Below are positions 57,902 through 64,000 of a DNA stretch of 64,000 nucleotides, one piece after another; positions within the stretch are counted from its first letter, which is position 1, and each line of letters opens with the position of its first letter. Both the position numbers and the translations under genes were made by a program. The stretch comes from [Eubacterium] saphenum (GTDB lineage: Bacteria; Bacillota; Clostridia; Lachnospirales; Anaerotignaceae). The DNA lies in NCBI GenBank assembly GCA_004557645.1, contig SFGI01000003.1, positions 1 to 64,000 of the forward strand, read 5' to 3'. Under the pieces are notes generated by a model, which was not told the DNA's origin, made no database searches, and worked only from the letters and a program-made list of their open reading frames with translations.

Positions 57902-58035
57902 TGAGGACGCTGTCCTCAGACTCCTGCTTAGGGGGTCACCCCCTAAGAACCCGATACTGCAAACGCATATATGCGTTTGCCAATGGGGGTCCTAGGGGAA
58001 TCATTCCCCTAGCGGGGGTGTTGGGGGCGGAGCCA
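57902..58035. repeat. Three-hairpin element, copy 3 (double, mirror-arranged)
   Basis: Left half, order a-b-c: TGAGGACGCTGTCCTCA (57902-57918), CTTAGGGGGT/ACCCCCTAAG (57927-57947), GAACCCGAT, then the central hairpin c GCAAACGCAT/ATGCGTTTGC (57959-57980). Right half, order c-b-a: CAATGGGGGTC, CTAGGGGA/TCCCCTAG (57992-58011), then GTTGGGGGCGGAGCCAC. Both halves share the single hairpin c. It fills the gap between gpmI and eno. Confidence 0.75.
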
Positions 58036-58063
58036 CTAACATAAAAAAGGAGGATATTGAAAC

Positions 58064-59377
58064 ATGAAAGGTTATTACGAAATCACAGATGTATACGCAA
58101 GAGAAATTCTGGACTCCAGAGGCAATCCCACAGTTGAAGTAGAAGTTATCGTAGACGACTGCATCGTTGGTCGTGCGGCTGTTCCCAGCGGCGCTTCCAC
58201 AGGTGCTTTCGAAGCAGTAGAACTGCGTGACGGCGGCGACAGATACAACGGCGTTGGCGTACAGGATGCTGTAGACAACGTAAACGACATCATCGCAGAT
58301 GAAATCATCGGCATGAATGCACTGGATCAGGTTGCTGTGGATAAAGCAATGATCGCTCTGGACGGCACACCCAACAAAGGCAAACTGGGCGCAAATGCAA
58401 TCCTGGGCGTTTCCATGGCAGTTGCAAAGGCAGCAGCAGAAGCACTGGATCTGCCTCTGTATCAGTATCTGGGCGGCTTCAATGCAAAAACAATGCCCGT
58501 TCCCATGATGAACATCATGAACGGCGGCAAACACGCTGACAATACAGTAGACGTACAGGAATTCATGATCATGCCCGTTGGCGCATCTTCCTTCAAAGAA
58601 GCCCTGAGAATGTGTGCAGAAATCTACCACAAACTGAAAAAAGTACTGAAAGATAAAGGCCTGTCCACAGCAGTTGGTGACGAAGGCGGCTTCGCTCCCG
58701 ACCTGCCCACAGCAGATGCTGTTATCGACCTGATCAAAGAAGCCGTTGAAGTTGCCGGCTACAAATGGGGCGAAGATATCAAGATCGCTCTGGATGCTGC
58801 TGCAACAGAACTGTACAATGAAAAAGACGGCAAATATTACTTCCCCGGTGAAAGCCAGATGGCAGGCAAGGAAATCGTAAGAACTTCCGAAGAAATGGTA
58901 GAATTCTGGAAGGCACTGGCTGCAAAATATCCTCTGATCTCTCTGGAAGATGGTCTGGCAGAAGAAGACTGGGCAGGCTGGCAGCTGCTGACAAAAGAAC
59001 TGGGTGATAAGATTCAGCTGGTTGGCGATGACCTGTTCGTAACAAATACAGAAAGACTGCAGAAAGGTATTGACCTGAAAGCAGGTAACTCCATCCTGAT
59101 CAAAGTAAACCAGATCGGTACACTGACAGAAACTTTCAATGCGATCCAGCTGGCAAACAGAAACAAGATGACAGCAGTAGTATCCCACAGAAGTGGTGAA
59201 ACAGAAGACGCAACGATCGCTGATATCGTCGTTGCAGTAAACGCTGGTCAGATCAAAACAGGTGCGCCTGCAAGAACAGACCGTGTTGCAAAATATAACC
59301 AGCTGCTGAGAATCGAAGAAGAACTGGACGATGCAGCAGAATATCTGGGCGTAGATGCTTTCTTCAACCTGAAATAA
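58064..59377 (+). CDS. eno: Enolase
   Basis: A 437-residue enzyme making phosphoenolpyruvate. Landmarks: REILDSRGNPTVEVEV, GVSMAVAKAAAEAL, MNIMNGGKHADN, the catalytic Lys in ILIKVNQIGTLTET and SHRSGETEDATIAD. AAAGGAGGA precedes the ATG. Strongly biased codons show high expression. Last gene of the lower glycolytic cluster. Confidence 0.98.
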   Translation: MKGYYEITDVYAREILDSRGNPTVEVEVIVDDCIVGRAAVPSGASTGAFEAVELRDGGDRYNGVGVQDAVDNVNDIIADEIIGMNALDQVAVDKAMIALDGTPNKGKLGANAILGVSMAVAKAAAEALDLPLYQYLGGFNAKTMPVPMMNIMNGGKHADNTVDVQEFMIMPVGASSFKEALRMCAEIYHKLKKVLKDKGLSTAVGDEGGFAPDLPTADAVIDLIKEAVEVAGYKWGEDIKIALDAAATELYNEKDGKYYFPGESQMAGKEIVRTSEEMVEFWKALAAKYPLISLEDGLAEEDWAGWQLLTKELGDKIQLVGDDLFVTNTERLQKGIDLKAGNSILIKVNQIGTLTETFNAIQLANRNKMTAVVSHRSGETEDATIADIVVAVNAGQIKTGAPARTDRVAKYNQLLRIEEELDDAAEYLGVDAFFNLK

Positions 59378-59389
59378 TTTTCTCAAATC

Positions 59390-59415
59390 AAGGCGTGGAT
59401 TTCCGCGCCTTTTTC
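59390..59415 (+). terminator. eno terminator
   Basis: AAGGCGTGGA and CCGCGCCTT form the stem, followed by TTTTC. Confidence 0.75.
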
Positions 59416-59435
59416 TTTTGAAAAAACGTATGAAA

Positions 59436-59475
59436 AAAAGCCCCCTTGTAAAGGATATTTACAAAGGGGCTTTTC
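59436..59475. terminator. Bidirectional terminator eno/SASP
   Basis: AAAAGCCCCCTTGTAAA pairs with TTTACAAAGGGGCTTTT, with A and T runs on either side. It serves the SASP gene on the - strand. Confidence 0.85.
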
Positions 59476-59509
59476 AAATTTAGCTTCTAAAGATCAAATC
59501 AGCTTATGC

Positions 59510-59731
59510 TCAGCCCTGATCTTTTTCAGCCATCATTTTTTCCTGACGTTCGATCATTTTTTTGACCATATAACCGCCAACGTAGCCGTTCTGGGCAGAT
59601 GTCAGGTCGCCGTTATAGCCCTTTTTCAGAGGAACGCCGATTTCATTTGCTACTTCAAATTTGAACTGTTCCATGGCTGCTCTTGCTTCGGGTACGTTGA
59701 TTTTATTGCTGTTTGTATTATTGTTGCTCAT
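59510..59731 (-). CDS. Small acid-soluble spore protein, alpha/beta type
   Basis: A 73-residue DNA-binding protein that coats spore DNA. The family pattern is present: the germination protease site in FKFEVANEIGVPL, then GYNGDLTSAQNGYVGGYMVKKMIE. AAGGAGG precedes the ATG. It shows the organism can form endospores. Confidence 0.95.
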   Translation of the reverse strand: MSNNNTNSNKINVPEARAAMEQFKFEVANEIGVPLKKGYNGDLTSAQNGYVGGYMVKKMIERQEKMMAEKDQG

Positions 59732-59774
59732 TGTAATAACCTCCTTGCATTTGCTTTGTTTGGTGTTGCAAAGT

Positions 59775-59803
59775 TAGTATGTCTCGTGGGTGGCGGTTTA
59801 TGT
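59775..59803 (-). promoter_or_regulatory. Sigma-G-type promoter of the SASP gene
   Basis: On the - strand ACATA (59799-59803), 17 bases, CATACTA (59775-59781), matching the forespore consensus GHATR and CATNNTA. About 45 bases before the start codon. Confidence 0.6.
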
Positions 59804-59908
59804 TAGGAACATACTGCCATGAAAGTTGGCGCATTTTAGCAGTTTCACGCAGATATTGGATATTGACAGACAGTGGGAAAACCATTGGGATTTTTTGTCG
59901 AAACATGA

Positions 59909-59937
59909 TTGACAGAAGGATTTTTGGGGAATATCAT
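59909..59937 (+). promoter_or_regulatory. Promoter of pepD
   Basis: TTGACA (59909-59914), 17 bases, TATCAT (59932-59937). Confidence 0.75.
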
Positions 59938-59971
59938 AGATAGGAATGATTTTTTTTAGGAGGAAAACCCA

Positions 59972-61426
59972 ATGAACGTATTGAACCATCTTGGTTGTGA
60001 TAAAGTTTTTTATTATTTTGAAACGATCTGTGATATCCCTCATGGCAGCTTCCACGAAAAAGCGCTGAGCGACTATATTGTTTCCTTTGCGAAGGAAAGA
60101 GGTCTCTACTGCCGTCAGGATGAAAGATATAATGTACTTATCAAAAAGCCCGGCACAGCAGGCTATGAAGCTTCTCCTGCCCTGATCATCCAGGGCCATA
60201 TCGATATGGTCTGCGATAAAAACGTAGGTACAGAGCATGACTTCCTGACAGAACCCCTGAAACTCTATATCGATGGGGATTACATCAAAGCCCGGGGCAC
60301 CACTTTGGGGGCGGATAACGGCATTGCTGCAGCTTATATGCTGGCATTGCTGGATGCACAGGATATCGAACATCCTCCCATTGAATGTGTATTCACAGTA
60401 GAGGAAGAGATCGGCATGGGCGGTGCTACAGATTTTGATGCTTTCGATCTGGAAGGCAAACGCTTCCTGAATATGGATACGGAAGAAGAAGGTCATCTGA
60501 TGGTAAGCTGCTGCGGCGGCCGCAGAATGCGTGTCTATCTGCCTTTGGAAAGAGAAGCAAAACAGGCGGATGAAAAAGCCTTTGTGCTCCGTATTCGGGG
60601 CCTGAAAGGCGGTCATTCCGGTGCGGATATCCATTTGCAGAGGGCCAGTGCAAACGTGCTGCTGGGCAGACTGCTGCTGGAACTGCGGGAAAAGATGGAC
60701 TATGCTCTGGTGAGAGCCGATGGCGGCAATATGGATAATGCCATCTGCCGGGAAGCCGAAGCGGTCATCTGCATCGACCCTGCCAAGGAAGCCGAAGGGG
60801 CTGCCCTGGTGGCAGAACTGCAGAAAGTTTTCTGGGATGAATATAAAGACCGTGAAAGCGATATAATGATGACAATGGAGGCTGTAGAAGAAGAGACCAC
60901 CGAGGTTTTGACAGCGGAAACCAGAGATAATATCATTGCTATGCTGCAGCTGCTTCCCTATGGCGTGCAGACCATGGATGCCAATATGGAAGGTCTGGTG
61001 GAAAGCTCCAGCAATATCGGTATTCTGAAAACAAATGAAGATCATATTTATATCGATAATGCTGTGCGCGGTTCTGTGGAAACCAGAAAAGACGGCATCT
61101 GCAAGAAAATCGAAGTTCTGGGGGAACTGTGTGGTGCCAAGGTGGTCGGTGTCAACGATTATCCCGGCTGGCAGTTTAATCCCGATTCCCAACTGCTGCG
61201 TATTTTTAAAGATGCCTGGGTGGAAAAATTCGGCGTGGAACCGAAGGTCGTTGCTATCCATGCAGGGCTGGAATGTGGTTTGTTTGCGAAGAAGATCCCC
61301 GGTTTGGATCTGATTTCCCTGGGGCCTGATATGCATGATGTGCATACCCCCGATGAACGCCTTTCCATTTCTTCTACCATCCGTGTTTGGGACTATCTGA
61401 AACTGGTGCTGAAAAAACTGAAATAA
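59972..61426 (+). CDS. pepD: Aminoacyl-histidine dipeptidase (M20 family)
   Basis: A 484-residue dinuclear zinc dipeptidase. Metal and catalytic residues: H76 and D78 in IIQGHIDMVCDK, D115 in LGADNGIAAAYML, E144/E145 in FTVEEEIGMGG, and HAGLECGLFAKK in the C-terminal part. The lid domain lies between. TAGGAGGAAAACCC precedes the ATG. Confidence 0.95.
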   Translation: MNVLNHLGCDKVFYYFETICDIPHGSFHEKALSDYIVSFAKERGLYCRQDERYNVLIKKPGTAGYEASPALIIQGHIDMVCDKNVGTEHDFLTEPLKLYIDGDYIKARGTTLGADNGIAAAYMLALLDAQDIEHPPIECVFTVEEEIGMGGATDFDAFDLEGKRFLNMDTEEEGHLMVSCCGGRRMRVYLPLEREAKQADEKAFVLRIRGLKGGHSGADIHLQRASANVLLGRLLLELREKMDYALVRADGGNMDNAICREAEAVICIDPAKEAEGAALVAELQKVFWDEYKDRESDIMMTMEAVEEETTEVLTAETRDNIIAMLQLLPYGVQTMDANMEGLVESSSNIGILKTNEDHIYIDNAVRGSVETRKDGICKKIEVLGELCGAKVVGVNDYPGWQFNPDSQLLRIFKDAWVEKFGVEPKVVAIHAGLECGLFAKKIPGLDLISLGPDMHDVHTPDERLSISSTIRVWDYLKLVLKKLK

Positions 61427-61454
61427 TTGAAATGATTTTGAAAGAGGGCAGAGG

Positions 61455-62609
61455 ATGCGGCTTCCGTGGAACAAAAAATACATGGAAATAGGCTTTCATG
61501 TCATCGTCACCGTTTTGATCTTGGTGGGGATGTGTGGACTGCTGTTTTGGCTGCCCCATGCGAAAAATGTCATATATCGAACGGCGGGGAGTTTCCTCGC
61601 CGTTTTTGCGCCTGTTTTCTGGGCACTTTTCTTTACGCTGATTTTAGAGCCTATGACGGCTTTCTGGCAGCGGTTTTATGAGGATCGTTATTCTTTACGG
61701 CATCGCAGCCGTATCCATAACCGAAAAGCAGGGACAGTGCTATCCTATTTTTCTGTAGGTCTGTTTTTATTTTCGGCAGGCGGTATTGCAGCCAAAAAGA
61801 TCGGCAATGCAGACCTGCAGGGGACTGTGGAGCAGATCAGCGGATATATTCGACAGGCGGGGGATCTTCTTGTTCTGCTGAATTTGAAGCTGGCGGAAGT
61901 GGGCATTCTGCAAAATGTGGAGGGATTCCTTTCCGCATGGACAGAGCAGGTGATCGCATGGATGGAAGCGAAGGTTCTCGGTTTTGCAGGCATCCTGCCG
62001 GATATCGGCGGCAGTTTGCTGGATATCGCCATTGGCGCAGCAGCAGCCTTTTATTTTTTGATGGAAAAGGAAAAGATTTTAAACGTATGTGGTGAGATTT
62101 TTTCTGTACTTCTGGGAAAACGGGCGACAACTGCCATGAAACATATTTTCTACGAAATATATTCCGTATTTTCCGGCTATCTAAGCGGGCAGATGCTGGA
62201 TGCAATTATTATGGCGATTCTGTTTTCTGCTGCATTTCTTATCGTTGGTCTGCCTCATGGCATTTTACTGGGGCTGATCTCCGGTTTTTCCAATCTGATT
62301 CCCTATTTTGGCGCATTCATGGCATTTCTATTGGCGGTATTTGCAGGACTTTTGAGCGGTACCCCTGCCAAAGCCCTCTATGCATCTATTTTAATTTTAC
62401 TGCTTCAGCAGGTGGATAGCATTTTTATCGTGCCGAAAGCCGTTGGGAAAAAAGTGGAGATGCACCCGGTTTTGGTGCTGCTTTCTCTGGCGATTTTTGG
62501 GCGGATGTTTGGCTTTTGGGGATTGCTTTTTGCCGTTCCCCTTGGGGCACTTTGCAAAAATTTCCTACTTTGGCTGTATGAAAAGAAAAAATTACGTCAA
62601 AAGCCATAG
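61455..62609 (+). CDS. AI-2E family transporter
   Basis: A 384-residue membrane protein of the PerM/YdiK family: about eight hydrophobic segments and the conserved C-terminal block VGLPHGILLGLISGFSNLIPY and VGKKVEMHPVLVLLSLAIFG. The family is named for an AI-2 exporter, but substrates vary. It starts 28 bases after pepD. Confidence 0.9.
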   Translation: MRLPWNKKYMEIGFHVIVTVLILVGMCGLLFWLPHAKNVIYRTAGSFLAVFAPVFWALFFTLILEPMTAFWQRFYEDRYSLRHRSRIHNRKAGTVLSYFSVGLFLFSAGGIAAKKIGNADLQGTVEQISGYIRQAGDLLVLLNLKLAEVGILQNVEGFLSAWTEQVIAWMEAKVLGFAGILPDIGGSLLDIAIGAAAAFYFLMEKEKILNVCGEIFSVLLGKRATTAMKHIFYEIYSVFSGYLSGQMLDAIIMAILFSAAFLIVGLPHGILLGLISGFSNLIPYFGAFMAFLLAVFAGLLSGTPAKALYASILILLLQQVDSIFIVPKAVGKKVEMHPVLVLLSLAIFGRMFGFWGLLFAVPLGALCKNFLLWLYEKKKLRQKP

Positions 62610-62724
62610 ATTGTAAAGGAATCTGTGAAAAAACTGCTTTTTTTTATGACTGTTTTGTTGTATAATTATATATGTATGGTTGCAGGTTACCCGTTAGGGT
62701 CAGATATAGAAAGGCGGTCGAAAT

Positions 62725-63168
62725 ATGAAAGGTTTAGTGAGCGAGGTCAAAGGCGATCTTGCTATCGTGAAGATCCATAGAAAAGAGGCTTGCGGCGAAT
62801 GCAGAGCATGCCTTTCCGGTTTGACAGAAAAAGAAATGGATGTGGAAGCAAAAAATCTCTGTGATGCAGAAGAAGGCGATTGGGTCGAATTGGAACTGCA
62901 GGAAAATGCGTTTTTCAACGCAGTCATGATCATGTATGGTCTGCCCTTTGTAGCGTTTATTGCAGGGGTCGTAGTGGGTTACTTTGGCGTGCCTAAGGTG
63001 CTGCCGATGATCCCTCCTTTCCTGTCCAGCCTGGTGTTGGGTGCGCTGGGCATCTTCCTGACTATGCTGTGGATCAAAAGCCAGAATCCCCGTTGGGAAA
63101 GCGGCAAATATCGTCCTCTGGCAACGAAAATCGTGGAAGAAGACGAAGCAGAAGCCTGCGGTATATAA
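62725..63168 (+). CDS. RseC/SoxR-reducing-system-like membrane protein
   Basis: A 147-residue protein of the RseC/MucC family: a cysteine cluster CGECRAC near residues 24-30, a small beta domain and two transmembrane segments. Homologues pair with electron-transport Rnf/SoxR reduction or sigma-E control; here its partner is unknown. A TATAAT at 62661-62666 may be its -10 box, without a clear -35. Confidence 0.85.
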   Translation: MKGLVSEVKGDLAIVKIHRKEACGECRACLSGLTEKEMDVEAKNLCDAEEGDWVELELQENAFFNAVMIMYGLPFVAFIAGVVVGYFGVPKVLPMIPPFLSSLVLGALGIFLTMLWIKSQNPRWESGKYRPLATKIVEEDEAEACGI

Positions 63169-63179
63169 GAATGCTTTGA

Positions 63180-63213
63180 AAAGTCTCAAATCTGAAAAGG
63201 TTTGAGACTTTTT
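63180..63213 (+). terminator. Terminator of the RseC-like gene
   Basis: AAGTCTCAAA and TTTGAGACTT with an intervening 10-base loop, followed by TTT. Confidence 0.85.
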
Positions 63214-63261
63214 CACGTTTGTCCGTTTTTTTCATAGAATGGGAAAAAGGGGGTGAAACCA

Positions 63262-63621
63262 ATGCTGAAAGCACGAATACAGGCTCTTTGCAATGGCGGG
63301 GATAATTGTTCCCAGATCATTTTGCGGGCAGCTGCAGAGGAATATGGGTTTTCCCTGCCGGAAGAACTGCTGGCGGCTTGCGAGGGGATCCATGGGGGCT
63401 TTGGCATCAATGGTATGTGCAGCGCCCTGGTGGCGGCAGTGATGGTGCTGGGGCTCTTATGCGATGCGGAAGAACTCAAACTGAAACGTATCTTGTTTTT
63501 GCTGCAGGCTCAGGAAAGATTTGGCGGCTTAGACTGCTGCAGGCTTTCGGCATTGGGAGCAGACTGCAGCGGGGTTTTGGGAGAAATTGCAGATATTTTG
63601 CAGGAAGTGATAGAAGGATAA
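63262..63621 (+). CDS. C_GCAxxG_C_C-like cysteine-rich protein, degenerate
   Basis: A 119-residue protein. It has the layout of the redox-active C_GCAxxG_C_C family: NCSQIILRAAAEEYGF, GGFGINGMCSALVAAVMVLGLL, then CCRLSALGADC. The GCAxxG motif reads CSALVAAVMVLG, so it is degenerate. The ATG at 63262 is preceded by AAAAAGGGGGTG; the GTG at 63253 overlaps that site. Function unknown. Confidence 0.7.
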   Translation: MLKARIQALCNGGDNCSQIILRAAAEEYGFSLPEELLAACEGIHGGFGINGMCSALVAAVMVLGLLCDAEELKLKRILFLLQAQERFGGLDCCRLSALGADCSGVLGEIADILQEVIEG

Positions 63622-63627
63622 ACAATA

Positions 63628-63675
63628 GGGTGTCGGCTTTGTCGACACCCTGAGATGCCTCAGGCATCTTTTTTT
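63628..63675 (+). terminator. Tandem hairpins, terminator
   Basis: GGGTGTCG/CGACACCC (63628-63650), then AGATGCCT/AGGCATCT (63653-63669) followed by a T run. The second hairpin overlaps the 3' end of the - strand gene. Confidence 0.75.
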
Positions 63676-64000
63676 GTGTCATTGATTTGAGGCAAAAGGG
63701 TCGTTGGTGCAGTGGTCTGTTTGTTTCGCAGGGTCTCGTTTTCTTTGCGCAGGGCTGCCAGTTCAGCTTCCATCTTTTCCACCTGTGCCTTCCAGCGGGC
63801 ATTGACAGCAGCCACTTCATCGCTCCGCTGTGCCAGCAGGGCGGAAAGCTCTTCCATTTGTTTTTTATGGGCATCCTGAAGGGCTGTGTAAGCCTTTGAA
63901 TAGTCGGGCTGAGGGATTGGACGCTTTTCTTCTGCTTTTGGTCTGGGAAGGGGAGAGGGGGTAAAAACGGCAGGTAGAAATCCATGCTGGGCATTGCCGT
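63660..64000 (-). CDS. 3' end of a coiled-coil protein gene (partial)
   Basis: The - strand frame from the end of the window to the TGA at 63660-63662 is open over about 113 codons without a needed start: ..HGFLPAVFTPSPLPRPKAEE.., then a heptad-rich region MEELSALLAQRSDEVAAVNA and EKMEAELAALRKENETL, ending PQINDTKKDA. A Pro-rich segment thus joins a coiled coil. An internal ATG at 63857 exists but the upstream sequence looks coding, so the gene continues beyond the window. Function unknown. Confidence 0.65.
   Translation of the reverse strand, partial: GNAQHGFLPAVFTPSPLPRPKAEEKRPIPQPDYSKAYTALQDAHKKQMEELSALLAQRSDEVAAVNARWKAQVEKMEAELAALRKENETLRNKQTTAPTTLLPQINDTKKDA

Noticed and set aside
1..64000. 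tRNA, rRNA, insertion sequences, prophage or CRISPR
   Set aside because: None was recognised; there are no transposase, integrase or Cas-like products and no cloverleaf or regularly spaced repeats that I could see.

Overview
The window is a chromosomal segment of an anaerobic, endospore-forming Gram-positive bacterium, most likely a clostridium of the Lachnospiraceae/Anaerotignum type. The evidence is a small acid-soluble spore protein gene with a sigma-G-type promoter, the Firmicute gene order rimP-nusA-ylxR-ylxQ-infB-rbfA-nrnA-truB-ribF-rpsO-pnp, a CggR-type glycolytic regulator, an IspH-ribosomal S1 fusion typical of Clostridia, strong AGGAGG ribosome sites, and promoters of the TTGNNN-17-TATAAT class. 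I see no rRNA, tRNA, CRISPR array, transposase or prophage gene; this is mostly core genome. The family assignment of the host is inference.

Layout. 1-8.5 kb is a mosaic of short units on both strands: a nitrilase/ArsC-like pair, exonuclease III, a glyoxalase-fold protein, a transglutaminase-like gene broken by one in-frame stop, htpG with a CIRCE operator, and a PadR regulator coupled to a HAAS-FtsW/RodA protein. 8.7-28.8 kb is all on the + strand: glnS; a proline operon in which proB and proA are separated by three other genes; a degenerate site-2 protease followed by scpA-scpB and a D-Ala-D-Ala carboxypeptidase; rluB; a histidine phosphatase-flavoprotein-cmk-plsC-ispH/S1 operon; deoC; a polar amino acid ABC transporter; and a DUF554 protein. 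A PLP decarboxylase gene on the - strand (28.9-30.0 kb) diverges from the translation/transcription operon at 30.1-38.4 kb. rpsO, pnp, an M16 peptidase, dapF and hflX follow to 46 kb. 46.2-50.4 kb is a MacB/FtsX-type ABC exporter with a large Ig-like surface protein. 50.5-52.1 kb holds a PrsW-family protease, a NUDIX hydrolase and a small acidic membrane protein. 52.2-59.4 kb is the lower glycolysis cluster cggR-pgk-(polysaccharide deacetylase)-tpiA-gpmI-eno, without gapA. The end holds the SASP gene, pepD, an AI-2E-family transporter, an RseC-like protein, a cysteine-rich protein and the 3' end of a - strand coiled-coil gene.

Most interesting points: (1) a family of modular three-hairpin intergenic elements (36296-36368, 56254-56334, 57902-58035) whose stems differ in sequence but keep pairing; the third copy is two elements in opposite orientation sharing one central hairpin. 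(2) An internal promoter, Shine-Dalgarno and ATG placed exactly at the IspH/S1 junction, which would allow a free S1 protein to be made from the fused gene. (3) Candidate CggR operators, with a 20-bp direct-repeat period, before cggR and at the pgk start, in a cluster lacking gapA. (4) An HtpG with a long charged linker. (5) A pseudo-protease of the M50 family with HEFTR in place of HExxH. (6) A large rpsO-pnp intercistronic hairpin like the RNase III site of enterobacteria, although from an unrelated lineage. All of these were read by eye and none was confirmed by a database search.
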